Part shown: in pieces, positions 6,254 through 15,946 of the stretch
How the letters are laid out: the number at the start of each line of letters is the position of its first letter
Position numbering within the stretch: position 1 is the stretch's first letter
NCBI GenBank assembly: GCA_018223385.1
Contig: JAGTTR010000015.1
Coordinates: 41,809-105,808 of the forward strand
DNA from: Oscillospiraceae bacterium Marseille-Q3528
GTDB lineage: Bacteria; Bacillota; Clostridia; Lachnospirales; Lachnospiraceae
DNA: 64,000 nucleotides
Direction of reading: 5' to 3'
Notes under the pieces: model-generated
The model's input: only the letters and a program-made list of their open reading frames with translations
Database searches by the model: none
Told to the model about the DNA's origin: nothing
Made by a program: the position numbers and the translations under genes

Positions 6254-9200
6254 ATGAAGAGCTATTTTAAAAGAGGTCTTGCGTTAGTTCTGGCGGTGGC
6301 GCTGGTCGTGTCCAGCGGCCTGTACGTGTCTTCGGATCGTACCTTAAAGGCGACGGGCGAGGATGAGATGTACGGCGAAGCCGGCGCGGAGACAACGCAG
6401 GAAGTAGTGGAAGTACAGGCGGAGCAGGAGGAAGCACAGCCCGTGGCGGAAGCGCCCGCAGAGGAGGCGCCTGCCCAGGAGCCTGAGACGACGGTGCATG
6501 AGATTGAGATCGCGCCGGAACAGCCGCAGGCACAGGAAGAGACACCTGCGGAAGAGCCGAAGGCGGAGGCAGCAGAAGCACCGGCGCAGGAAGAGACACC
6601 GGCGCAGGAAGCACAGGCCAAGGCCCCGGCGGCAGAGACTCCCGTGGAAGAGGAGAAGGCAGCAGAAGTCTGTCAGCTGCATGTGCAGGCCGTATCCGGC
6701 GGCAAGGTAACCGTATCGGTGGATGGCGGCAGTGCGAAGAATGCAGCAGACGGCCTGACAGAGGAGATGCAGAAGAATGCATCTGTGGTTCTCCATGTAT
6801 CTGCAGATGAGAATCATGAGATCGCAGCTGTGACAGCCAACGGCACTGCACTTGGTGCGGTATCTGGTGACAGCGCAAATGCATCTTATGAGCTGAAGGC
6901 AGATGCTGATACCACCATCGCTGTTTCCTTTAAGGAAAAAGCAGAGGAAGTACAGCAGGAATCTCCGAAGACTGAGGAGAAGAAGGACGAACAGAAAGCG
7001 GAAGAAGCTAAAGAAGAGACTCCGGCTGAGGCGGAGCAGGAGGAAGCCGCAGAGAAGGATCTGAACGAGATGACTGCGGATGAGCTGTTCGCGTATCTCA
7101 TGACCGTATCCGGCGACGACATGGACGCGCTCTATGAGAAATACCCGAATCTGGACGAGCTTACCGCAGCATTCAGCGAAGAGCAGATGCAGGAGCTCAC
7201 CGCACACTTCGGCGGCGACCAGGTGGCAGAGCTGGATATCACCGGCGCAAGCCAGGTGAAGGTCGGCGAGAGCGTGACGCTGACAGGAACGAAGAGTGTC
7301 AACCGGAATTCTGATCATTCCTGGAGAATTACAGTTGGTGGGGAATATGCACAGATTACCGCCACAAATAAAAATACAGTAGAGGTTACCGGTATCGCTG
7401 TCGGTGGTCCTGTAACCGTTTATCATTTGTATAATACCCGTGATTGGGGATGGAGAAGCGAAATTTTCACGCTGAATGTCATCAGCGGTGTGACAGCCAC
7501 TTCCCTGACCGTGACGCCGGAGAGTGCCACGGTGGCAGCCAACAGCACCGTTCAGCTGACCGCGACAGTAGAGCCCAGCGGCGCAGCCGTGACCTGGGCC
7601 AGCAGCGATACCAATATCGCAACGGTTGACCGGAATGGCAAAGTGACCGGCGTCAAAGAAGGCACGGTAACCATTACCGCATCTTCCGGTGATCTGGTGG
7701 ATTCTTCCGTCATCACGGTGACGAGAGACACCAGTCTGGATGTGGCAGACCAGACCGCTTATTTCTATATCTGGAAACCGGGTACCGCAGAAGGCACTGA
7801 TTACAGACAGGCCTGGTACTACGTGGGAACCGGAAAAGTGAAGGGGCCGCAGGCTTCCGAAAGTCTTGGCGGAACGAAGTATTATGATTGGAGCATGATC
7901 CAGTCTTATCCCAGTTCCATGCCTGACATTACGGTTGACGGTGTGCCGTATAAATATGATCCTTCCCCGGATGCGCCCAACGGTACCTATAGTGTCAACT
8001 GGGCATACCTGGTGATTTCTTCCGGAGCAAACAATGGAAATTCTGTTATCACCAATGATTATGTATACCATGTAGACGGTTATGCAGTCTTCAAGACCGC
8101 AGGGGAGATCACGGTAGACTTCCAGGTGAAGCAGCCGACAGTCAACGGTTTTGAAAGCGTGGACGGATGGCCCAAGGTATACAGACAGGGCAACGATGTG
8201 ACAGCACCTGCCCAGGCTGCGACCAAGACGGTCAACAATGTGACTTATACGTTTGATGGCTGGTATAAGGATCAGGGATGCACCCAGCGTGCAACCGCAG
8301 ATGATTTCAAAAATCTGCAGCAGAGCGTGATTTTCTATGGAAAATATGTTGCCAACAGCGCAGCATATACTGTGGAATATTACTATGACGATGTGCTGAA
8401 TGCCAGTGAGACGATTCATGGAAACGGCACCCAGGGCGAGAGAATCCCTTACACCGCACCGGATACCAAGACTGTAGACGGTACAGACTATACGCTGGTT
8501 CGTGTGGAGACACCTGGAAAACTGATCACTTCCAGCAGCGACAACAATGTGATTCGGATTTACTATCAGGGCGAGTACAAGGTTGTCTATGACCTGAACG
8601 GCGGAACGACCACCAGTGAGCAGACCGAGTTTGGCGGCTTGCACAAAGGCGATGCAACGCCGACCATCGACGAGCCCACCAGAGCAGCAGATGATACCTA
8701 TACATATGAGTTCGCAGGGTGGTCACCGGAGGTAAGCGAGACAGTGACCGGTAATGCAACCTATGTGGCACAGTGGACACCGGTATACAAGATTTTCCAT
8801 GTGACTTACGACTGGGGCACCCCGGATAAGGCAGTCACAGATGTATACACGCTGCCGACCGATACGAGGGACTATCATTATAATGATACTTATCAGGCAG
8901 TCACCACCTCCTACGGAAGAGTAGAGACGACTGATCAGTACGGCAATGTGAACGGTTACTACAGCTTCAGCGGCTGGAGCCCGGAGAAGGGCACCATCAC
9001 AGGCGATGTGACCATCACCGGTGAATGGACATACACACCGGTAACGGTAGAGAAACATAAGGTATTCTACACCTGGAAAGGTCTGCCGGATGCAACCTTG
9101 TATAATAAAGCAGGCACAGAGATTTCCAGACCGAAATACCCGCATGACATCCCCGGACTGGTGAAGGGTGAGAGCTACGCGAAGCAGCTGGATACCAGCA

Positions 9201-12200
9201 TGCCGGGTACTGTGGTATACACCCAGGATGAGTTTGGTAATAAGACCGGGAAATACACATTAAGCGCATGGACCGACCCGAACAACGGTGTTATGGGAAC
9301 CACAGACGTGAATGTCACAGGTGTCTGGCAGGAAGAGATCCTCAAGGTAAACGAGTGGCATATCACTTACGAGTGGAGCGGCAACGTGCCGACAGGCGAT
9401 TACGCCCAGACACTGCCGACAGATGGCACTACTTATAAGAACAACCAGGATTACACGGTGGATACCAAATATGGCCAGGGCTACACGGTAACCACCTATG
9501 ACGAGTGGCACAATGTGACTGGCGTTTATACCTTCAGTGGCTGGGATACCGAAGCCGGAAAAATTACCAGCGATCTCACCATCAAGGGTACATGGAGCTA
9601 CAAAGCAGAAACCGTTGCAAAGCACAATGTAAATTACATCTGGCATAATTTCCCTGCCGGCACTCTTTACAATAAGAAGGGTGAGGTAGTGGCACCGGAG
9701 GAACCGGAATCCATCACCGGATTGGCGAAAAATCAGCCGTACACCATTGATAAGGCAATGCCGGGAACCATTGTGTACACCCACGATGATCTGGGCAACG
9801 TCAATGCGAAATATGAGTTAAGCGCATGGACAGATCCGGGTAACGGTACCATGGGCGAGGCAGATATTACCGTCAGTGCTACATGGGTAAAAGAAGACGT
9901 AGAGGTGAAGACCTGGAAGCTTACCTATGCATGGACGGGGGATGTGCCTACAGGCGTTTATGCACAGATCCTGCCCACCGATGATACCGTATACAGAAAT
10001 AACGAAGTATTTCACGCAACAAATCAGTATCCGGCCGGCTACACGGTAACCACCAGGGATGCGTATGGCAACATCAATGGCCGGTATGAGTTTGGCGGCT
10101 GGACACCGTTGACGGGAACCATGACCGCTGACCGTACCATCTCCGGTACATGGACATTTATCAGCGAGACGGTGGAGGCACATGAGGTGCACTACAGCTG
10201 GGGCGCAACCCTGCCCAATGAAAAACTGTATGATGCAGATGGCAACGAACTGAAAGTACGGCCGACGGAGCCCACCGATGGCAACAAGTATGTAAATAAC
10301 CAGACCTATCCGGTCAATCGTGACCAGGAGGGCATGACCGTTTACACCAGGGATGCATATGGCAACACCAACGCTTCCTACAAGCTGAGCACATGGACGG
10401 ATCCCAATAACGGCAAGATGGGCAACAGCGATGTGACCATCACCTCCGAATGGGTGAAGACAGAAATCGCGGTGGATACATGGAAGATCACGTATTCCTG
10501 GGATGGAGACATTCCGACCGGCGTGACCCTGCCCAACGATCCGAAGGAATATGTGAATGGTGAGGAATACCCCATTGATACCACTTACACCAGCAGCTAT
10601 ACGGTACCGACTCAGGACCAGTATGGAAATATCACCGGGGAATATCGGTTCTCCGGCTGGGATAAGAAACCGGGAATCATTACCGCTAATATTGAGGTAA
10701 AGGGAACCTGGAAGTATGTAAAGACTGAACTGGTACAGTATACGGTGGAGTATACATGGAGCGGTCTGCCGGAGGGCGCGACACTCTATGACGCAGCTGG
10801 CAATAAGGTTACACCGAAGAAACCGGATTCCATTACCGGACTGGTGAACGGTGAGAGCTATGCAGAGCGGATTGACACCACAATGGAGGGCATGGTGGTA
10901 TACACCCATGACGAATACGGCAACCGGACAGCTTCCTATACGTTAGGAAAATGGGAGGATCAGGGAACCGGAAAGATCAACAATGCCAACGGAGAAATAA
11001 CGGGTGTCTGGACAGAGCAGAAGCTGGATGTGGAAACTTGGAAGATTACGTACAGCTGGAAGGGCAATGTACCGTCCGGTAAATACGAACAGACCCTGCC
11101 GACCGATGGCAACACTTACATCAATGGACAGCAGTATATCGTTGATGACAAATTCAAGGACGGAACAACCGTAGAGACGACGGATATTTATGGCAATGTG
11201 AATGGTGTTTACACCTTCCACGGCTGGAATCATCAGACAGGGGAGACCATCACCTCCAACCTGACCATTGAAGGTACATGGAGCTTTGAGACCAAGACGG
11301 TGGATGCTCATAATGTCACCTACCATTGGGAGGGCCTGCCCAGCGAGCAGTTATATGATGCAAAAGGAAACAAAGTAACACCGAAGCTGCCGGATGGCAA
11401 GACAGGTCTGGTGAACAACCAGCCTTATACGGTAGACCGTTCTCAGGAGAATATGGTGGTGTATACCCATGACCAGTACGGCAATGTCAATGCCAAGTAC
11501 ACACTGGGCACCTGGCAGGATCCGGAAAACGGCGTCATGAAGAACGCGAACATCACCATTGAGGCAAAGTGGACGGCGGAAGCTGTCGATGTGAAGACGT
11601 GGAATATCACTTACGAGTGGACAGGCACGACGGTACCGGCAGGTGTGAATCCGCCCACCGACAGCAGAACCTATACCAACCGACAGCCTTATACCGTTGA
11701 TCGGACATTTACAACGGGATATACAGTAAATTCTTACGATGCATACAACAACGTCAACGGTGTTTACACCTTCCAGGGCTGGGATACCGCAGACGGTACC
11801 ATCACCAGTGATCTGACGATCAAGGGAAGCTGGACATTTACCAAGACAGACGTAAAACAGCTGAACGTTACTTACAGCTGGAGCGGTCTGCCGGAGAATA
11901 CCAGACTGTACGATGAAAAAGGAAACGAAGTTACACCGCAGCTGCCCGCAGGCGCTTCTGGTCTGGTGAAGAATCAGAAGTACACGGTAGATACAAAAGT
12001 TTGCCCGGCTGGCACCAAGGTCTACACAAAGGATGCCTATGGCAACCTGAATGTCTGCTATACCCTGGGTGACTGGAGTGCATCCGGTGAGATCACCATG
12101 GCAGACAGCGATGTGGAGATCAGCGCACAGTGGACACCGGAAGTAATCGAACTTCCTGATTACAGCATTACTTATACCTGGGATGGAGACGTACCGACAG

Positions 12201-15200
12201 GTGTGAATCTGCCGACAGACAACACCAAGTATAAGAACAACCAGCCGTACACGGTAAATACCACATACGGCAAAGGATATACGGTAAACCGCACAGACGA
12301 GTACGGCAATGTGAATGGCGTCTATACCTTCAGCGGATGGGATACAGAGAATGGCAGCATCCATTCTGACCTGATCATCCATGGAACCTGGAGCCTGAAA
12401 GAGACGACCGTGGCACAGCACAATGTGACCTACACCTGGGATCTGCCGAAGGGAACCTACTATACGGCAGCAGGTACGCAGATTGTACCGACGCTTCCTG
12501 ATCCGCACGTCGGACTGGTGAAAAATCAGGGCTATACGATCGACACCTTAAGACAGGGCATGGTGGTCTATACCCATGACCAGTATGGCAATGTGAATGC
12601 ATCCTACACCATGGGCAACTGGAGCGATCCGGGCAACGGCGTGATGGGAGATGAAAACATCGTTGTATCCGGTCACTGGACCAAAGCGGATGTAACGGTA
12701 CAGACCTGGAAGCTGACTTACAAGTGGAGCGGCCTGAAAGACGGCGAGCAGCTGTACGATGCGGACGGGCAGGAAATCACTGAAAATGTAAAGGAACCGG
12801 TTGACAATAGGACTTATATCAATAAGGAGCCTTTTGCGGCAGAAGCCGGATACTTTGACGGCTATCAGGTATACACCCATGATCAGTATGGCAATGTCAA
12901 CGGCGAATATACCTTCAGCGGCTGGACACCCAAGTCTGGTATCATGACTGCCGATCAGACCATCGAAGGTACATGGACATTCAGAGAAACAACCGTGACA
13001 GCGCATCAGGTAACCTATCGCTGGAGCGGCTTGCCAGATGGCGTGACCTTATACGATGCAGCAGGCAACACGATCGTTCCCACATTGCCAGGTGGCACAA
13101 GCGGCCTGGTGAAGGGACAGCCTTATGAGGTGAATACCGCAGGTGCGCCCGCGGGTATGCAGGTTTATACCCACGACGAATATGGCAATGCAGATGTATG
13201 CTACACTTTAGGTGACTGGAGCGCATCCGGCACCATCACCATGGGAGACTCTGATATCGTGATCGTTGCCGCGTGGACAGGCGAAAGCATAACGATTCCT
13301 GAATGGAAGATCTCCTACTCCTGGGATGGCAAGATCCCGGATGGCGTCACCCTGCCGACCGATGACACGAGCTACAAGAACAATCAGGCCTACGAGATCG
13401 ACAAGACTTATACAGATAACACGAAAATCGAAGTAAAAGATGCATATGAGAATGTCATCGGCATCTACAGCTTCAGCGGCTGGGATACGAAAGATGGTAA
13501 GATTACCAGCAATCTGACCGTAACCGGTATCTGGAGCTACGAAGCGAAACCGCAGACCCCGCATAAGGTAGCCTATACCTGGAGCGGCCTGCCGGAAAAC
13601 GAAACACTTTATGACGGCGAAGGCAATGAAGTGACACCGAAGCTGCCGGGTGACATCACTGATCTGGTGAACAATCAGCCTTATACACTGGATAACACCC
13701 TGATCGGAACGACGGTTTACACCCATGACCAGTATGGCAACCAGACAGCAGTCTACACCTTAAGCGGCTGGACGGATCCCAATAACGGTATCATGGGAAC
13801 CGCAGATGTAGAGGTAGCAGGCACCTGGACGAAGGAAGAGATTCCCGTACAGACCCATACCATTACCTACACCTGGAGCGGTTTGCCGGAAGAACCCATT
13901 CTGGATGCGAACGGCAGCGATGCAACACCGAAGAAACCGGAAGACAACCGGATTTACACACACAACGCACCTTACAATGTCGATACCACTTTCCCGGCAG
14001 GTTATACGGTAACTACCTATGACCAGTATGGAAATCCGAACGGTGCCTATATCTTCAGCGGTTGGGATGCTGTGGAGACAAAGGGCTACATCACCGCAGA
14101 CCTGACATTTAAGGGCGAATGGCGCTATGAGGCAGAGGAAGTTGCAAAACACAATGTGGTATACAGCTGGAGCGGCCTGCCGGAAGAGCAGTTGTACGAT
14201 GCAGACGGCAATCCGGTCGCACTGGCAGTACCGGCAAGCCTCATCGGCCTGGTAAATAACCAGCCTTACGATGTGGATATCACATACCCGAACATGACCG
14301 TATATACCCGCGACGCTTACGGAAATGTCAATGCAAGCTATACTTTTGGCAGCTGGAATGACCCGAACAACGGCGTCATGGGAGAAACAAATGTAACCGT
14401 AGACGGCACCTGGACAAAAGCAGAGATCGCAGTGGCACAGTACACCGTGACCTATCTGGTAGACGGACAGGTATATGGAGCAGTGGAAACGTATGTACCG
14501 GGTCAGCCCATTGCAGCCCTGCGGCAGGCACTCACCAGAACGGGCTACACCTTTAGCGGCTGGAACCCGTCCACACTTCCGGAGAAGATGCCGGCACACA
14601 ACATTACTGTTGAGGGCACCTTCGCTGTGAACAGATACACACTCACCGTACACTATGTGGATACCAACGGCAACACCGTGGCAGCAGATTACAATGGAAC
14701 TTACGACTTTGGCGCACAGTTCCATGTCGTATCCCCGAACGTAACCGGCTACACACCGAATTACGCATCCATCAGAAGCGATGAGAACGGTATGCCTGCA
14801 CAGAACCTGGAATTCACCATCGTTTATACCGCAAATCCCGGCGGCAATAACCCGGGCGGCGGCGGAGACGATAATGGCGGCGGTGATGACAACGGCGGCG
14901 GAACCACACCGGGAGGCGGTACAACGACAACCACAACAGACAACACACCGGCAGCAACACCTGCTGACGGCGGAAATGCACAGACCGAGACGGTGCCGGC
15001 TGCACAGGACGCAGTGGTGACACCGGACGGAAACGGCGGCTATGATCTGACAGCGATCGCGGACGGAGAGACACCTCTCGCAGACATGGAGCTGGACAAC
15101 CATAAATGCTGTATCATGCATTTCCTGTTGATGCTGATCGCCCTGATCGTTCTTGGCTTCTATACCAGAAGCAGAAAGAAACATCAGGAGAAGATTCATG

Positions 15201-15289
15201 AACTGAGAGAAGAGCTGGAACTGGAAAAACAGAAACGCGGCCTGACAGGCACTGACGCTGCAACGGCTGCCGGTAACGGAAGGGAGTAA
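6254..15289 (+). CDS. Giant SHIRT-repeat surface protein with non-LPXTG membrane anchor
   Basis: 3011 residues. The ATG at 6254 has AAAGGAAAG upstream. A signal peptide (about 1-37) is followed by an Ala/Glu/Pro-rich stalk (40-145), a small beta domain (140-232), a Glu/Lys-rich helix, a Big_2 Ig-like domain (about 415-495, ATVAANSTVQLTATVEPSG), two InlB/Flg_new-like modules, and then 20 repeats (about 846-2728). The repeats resemble SHIRT domains, the rigid rods of streptococcal adhesins. After them come another InlB-like module, a MucBP-like module (LTVHYVDTNGNTVAADYNG), a Gly/Asp-rich linker and one span (about 2945-2965). The span begins HKCCIMHF and continues into a cytoplasmic charged helix (KKHQEKIHELREELELEK). 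No LPXTG motif is present. Probably an adhesin held by its own membrane span. Two small membrane proteins follow in the same operon. Confidence 0.85.
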   Translation: MKSYFKRGLALVLAVALVVSSGLYVSSDRTLKATGEDEMYGEAGAETTQEVVEVQAEQEEAQPVAEAPAEEAPAQEPETTVHEIEIAPEQPQAQEETPAEEPKAEAAEAPAQEETPAQEAQAKAPAAETPVEEEKAAEVCQLHVQAVSGGKVTVSVDGGSAKNAADGLTEEMQKNASVVLHVSADENHEIAAVTANGTALGAVSGDSANASYELKADADTTIAVSFKEKAEEVQQESPKTEEKKDEQKAEEAKEETPAEAEQEEAAEKDLNEMTADELFAYLMTVSGDDMDALYEKYPNLDELTAAFSEEQMQELTAHFGGDQVAELDITGASQVKVGESVTLTGTKSVNRNSDHSWRITVGGEYAQITATNKNTVEVTGIAVGGPVTVYHLYNTRDWGWRSEIFTLNVISGVTATSLTVTPESATVAANSTVQLTATVEPSGAAVTWASSDTNIATVDRNGKVTGVKEGTVTITASSGDLVDSSVITVTRDTSLDVADQTAYFYIWKPGTAEGTDYRQAWYYVGTGKVKGPQASESLGGTKYYDWSMIQSYPSSMPDITVDGVPYKYDPSPDAPNGTYSVNWAYLVISSGANNGNSVITNDYVYHVDGYAVFKTAGEITVDFQVKQPTVNGFESVDGWPKVYRQGNDVTAPAQAATKTVNNVTYTFDGWYKDQGCTQRATADDFKNLQQSVIFYGKYVANSAAYTVEYYYDDVLNASETIHGNGTQGERIPYTAPDTKTVDGTDYTLVRVETPGKLITSSSDNNVIRIYYQGEYKVVYDLNGGTTTSEQTEFGGLHKGDATPTIDEPTRAADDTYTYEFAGWSPEVSETVTGNATYVAQWTPVYKIFHVTYDWGTPDKAVTDVYTLPTDTRDYHYNDTYQAVTTSYGRVETTDQYGNVNGYYSFSGWSPEKGTITGDVTITGEWTYTPVTVEKHKVFYTWKGLPDATLYNKAGTEISRPKYPHDIPGLVKGESYAKQLDTSMPGTVVYTQDEFGNKTGKYTLSAWTDPNNGVMGTTDVNVTGVWQEEILKVNEWHITYEWSGNVPTGDYAQTLPTDGTTYKNNQDYTVDTKYGQGYTVTTYDEWHNVTGVYTFSGWDTEAGKITSDLTIKGTWSYKAETVAKHNVNYIWHNFPAGTLYNKKGEVVAPEEPESITGLAKNQPYTIDKAMPGTIVYTHDDLGNVNAKYELSAWTDPGNGTMGEADITVSATWVKEDVEVKTWKLTYAWTGDVPTGVYAQILPTDDTVYRNNEVFHATNQYPAGYTVTTRDAYGNINGRYEFGGWTPLTGTMTADRTISGTWTFISETVEAHEVHYSWGATLPNEKLYDADGNELKVRPTEPTDGNKYVNNQTYPVNRDQEGMTVYTRDAYGNTNASYKLSTWTDPNNGKMGNSDVTITSEWVKTEIAVDTWKITYSWDGDIPTGVTLPNDPKEYVNGEEYPIDTTYTSSYTVPTQDQYGNITGEYRFSGWDKKPGIITANIEVKGTWKYVKTELVQYTVEYTWSGLPEGATLYDAAGNKVTPKKPDSITGLVNGESYAERIDTTMEGMVVYTHDEYGNRTASYTLGKWEDQGTGKINNANGEITGVWTEQKLDVETWKITYSWKGNVPSGKYEQTLPTDGNTYINGQQYIVDDKFKDGTTVETTDIYGNVNGVYTFHGWNHQTGETITSNLTIEGTWSFETKTVDAHNVTYHWEGLPSEQLYDAKGNKVTPKLPDGKTGLVNNQPYTVDRSQENMVVYTHDQYGNVNAKYTLGTWQDPENGVMKNANITIEAKWTAEAVDVKTWNITYEWTGTTVPAGVNPPTDSRTYTNRQPYTVDRTFTTGYTVNSYDAYNNVNGVYTFQGWDTADGTITSDLTIKGSWTFTKTDVKQLNVTYSWSGLPENTRLYDEKGNEVTPQLPAGASGLVKNQKYTVDTKVCPAGTKVYTKDAYGNLNVCYTLGDWSASGEITMADSDVEISAQWTPEVIELPDYSITYTWDGDVPTGVNLPTDNTKYKNNQPYTVNTTYGKGYTVNRTDEYGNVNGVYTFSGWDTENGSIHSDLIIHGTWSLKETTVAQHNVTYTWDLPKGTYYTAAGTQIVPTLPDPHVGLVKNQGYTIDTLRQGMVVYTHDQYGNVNASYTMGNWSDPGNGVMGDENIVVSGHWTKADVTVQTWKLTYKWSGLKDGEQLYDADGQEITENVKEPVDNRTYINKEPFAAEAGYFDGYQVYTHDQYGNVNGEYTFSGWTPKSGIMTADQTIEGTWTFRETTVTAHQVTYRWSGLPDGVTLYDAAGNTIVPTLPGGTSGLVKGQPYEVNTAGAPAGMQVYTHDEYGNADVCYTLGDWSASGTITMGDSDIVIVAAWTGESITIPEWKISYSWDGKIPDGVTLPTDDTSYKNNQAYEIDKTYTDNTKIEVKDAYENVIGIYSFSGWDTKDGKITSNLTVTGIWSYEAKPQTPHKVAYTWSGLPENETLYDGEGNEVTPKLPGDITDLVNNQPYTLDNTLIGTTVYTHDQYGNQTAVYTLSGWTDPNNGIMGTADVEVAGTWTKEEIPVQTHTITYTWSGLPEEPILDANGSDATPKKPEDNRIYTHNAPYNVDTTFPAGYTVTTYDQYGNPNGAYIFSGWDAVETKGYITADLTFKGEWRYEAEEVAKHNVVYSWSGLPEEQLYDADGNPVALAVPASLIGLVNNQPYDVDITYPNMTVYTRDAYGNVNASYTFGSWNDPNNGVMGETNVTVDGTWTKAEIAVAQYTVTYLVDGQVYGAVETYVPGQPIAALRQALTRTGYTFSGWNPSTLPEKMPAHNITVEGTFAVNRYTLTVHYVDTNGNTVAADYNGTYDFGAQFHVVSPNVTGYTPNYASIRSDENGMPAQNLEFTIVYTANPGGNNPGGGGDDNGGGDDNGGGTTPGGGTTTTTTDNTPAATPADGGNAQTETVPAAQDAVVTPDGNGGYDLTAIADGETPLADMELDNHKCCIMHFLLMLIALIVLGFYTRSRKKHQEKIHELREELELEKQKRGLTGTDAATAAGNGRE
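8789..14437 (+). repeat. Twenty SHIRT-like repeats in ten alternating pairs
   Basis: Protein-level tandem repeats inside the surface protein. Type 1 units (about 86-90 residues) read like TWKITYSWDGDVPTGV, LPTD, YKNNQPYTVD, YGNVNGVYTFSGWD, then ITSDLTIKGTW. Type 2 units (about 95-100 residues) read like HNVTYTWSGLPEG, LYDAxGNEVTP, GLVNNQPYTVD, VVYTHDQYGN, then WTDPNNGVMG. They alternate strictly except that units 15 and 19 are hybrids carrying features of both types. Copies are clearly diverged in DNA, so this is an old expansion of a two-domain unit and not a recent slippage array. Confidence 0.85.
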
Positions 15290-15291
15290 GA

Positions 15292-15504
15292 ATGATGTTG
15301 TATAATCTGTATGTGTTTGACCACAATGTTCTGCACATGTGCTTCTGGACACTGCCGGCAATCATTGCCGCAGCAGCAATGGTCATTGTAGGCCTCGTCC
15401 ATGGACACAACCAGAAAAAGCGTGAGAAGAAGTTTGAGGAAGAGCTTGCGGAAAAACTGCAGGGAAATCTGGAAGGAGGGAATGAATCATGTCATATATC
15501 ATAG
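15292..15504 (+). CDS. Small membrane protein of the SHIRT operon, 70 residues
   Basis: ATG at 15292, two bases after the surface-protein stop codon, with GGAAGGGAG as ribosome site inside the end of that gene. One span lies near 18-40 (WTLPAIIAAAAMVIVGL), preceded by HMCF. It is followed by a strongly charged segment, NQKKREKKFEEELAEKL. Tight coupling to the giant protein suggests a partner in its membrane placement. The layout of Cys at the start of a span and then a Lys/Glu heptad helix matches the tail of the giant protein. I recognise no named family. Confidence 0.7.
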   Translation: MMLYNLYVFDHNVLHMCFWTLPAIIAAAAMVIVGLVHGHNQKKREKKFEEELAEKLQGNLEGGNESCHIS

Positions 15505-15680
15505 AGCATACCCGGTTGGGATTTTGCTGGCTGGATATTGTCGCACTCATTGTTCTCCTGGTAGTCGTGATCTGGTTCATGGTAAAACGCCATGACATGA
15601 AAAACGAAGAGAAGGATCTGGAGGACGAGCTTTCCGCCATCTACGCGGGAGATACGGTGGACACCGAACATCATATCTAA
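15489..15680 (+). CDS. Small membrane protein of the SHIRT operon, 63 residues
   Basis: ATG at 15489 with GGAAGGAGG upstream; it overlaps the previous small gene by 16 bases. One span lies at about 14-35 (LDIVALIVLLVVVIWFMV), entered from GFCW, then the charged helix RHDMKNEEKDLEDELSAI and an acidic end. It has the same plan as the preceding protein and as the C-terminus of the giant protein. Function is unknown; the operon context suggests it works with the surface protein. Confidence 0.7.
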   Translation: MSYIIEHTRLGFCWLDIVALIVLLVVVIWFMVKRHDMKNEEKDLEDELSAIYAGDTVDTEHHI

Positions 15681-15691
15681 ACAAAATCAGG

Positions 15692-15725
15692 AGGGGATGC
15701 GCAGGAATCTGTGCATCCTCTTCCA
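15692..15725 (+). terminator. Terminator-like hairpin after the SHIRT operon
   Basis: GAGGGGATGCGCA pairs with TGTGCATCCTC around a short loop and is followed by TTCC. The T tract is poor, so termination may be partial. Confidence 0.55.
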
Positions 15726-15896
15726 AGTTTCGGGCATTTGTTATCGCCTGCACGGGAAAGTGCCATGTACTGTAGTAAAAGGCGTATACTGCGTGGAAGT
15801 GAAATAAGGCAGCAATTTGCACGGACAGAATGCGTCCAAGCGTTATATACAGGAAAGATGGTTGAAATGCCAGGTGGATTTTTGGCCAGGACAGTG

Positions 15897-15902
15897 TATA
15901 AT
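15897..15902 (+). promoter_or_regulatory. -10 box of the signal peptidase gene
   Basis: TATAAT at 15897-15902 with no strong -35. A transcript would start near 15909, downstream of the in-frame ATG at 15905. This argues for the later start codon of lepB at 15947. Confidence 0.5.
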
Positions 15903-15946
15903 AGATGCGGAAATCAAACAGGGAAGTGATATCGTTGGGAAGAAGA

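Noticed and set aside
6344..8644. Long minus-strand open frame (766 codons) opposite the giant surface protein, with further long antisense frames up to 15361
   Set aside because: These are side effects of the codon use of the Ala/Glu/Pro-rich and repeat regions. The antisense products are rich in Cys, His and Ile without any family pattern, have no consistent ribosome sites, and the plus strand has a coherent signal peptide, domains and anchor.
8789..14437. Possible CRISPR or DNA satellite array
   Set aside because: The periodicity is in the protein (units of about 86-100 codons); DNA copies are diverged and there are no short identical repeats with unique spacers. No CRISPR array was seen anywhere in the window.
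15905..15946. Earlier ATG start for signal peptidase I
   Set aside because: It lies only three bases after the -10 box TATAAT, upstream of the expected transcript start, and has no ribosome site.
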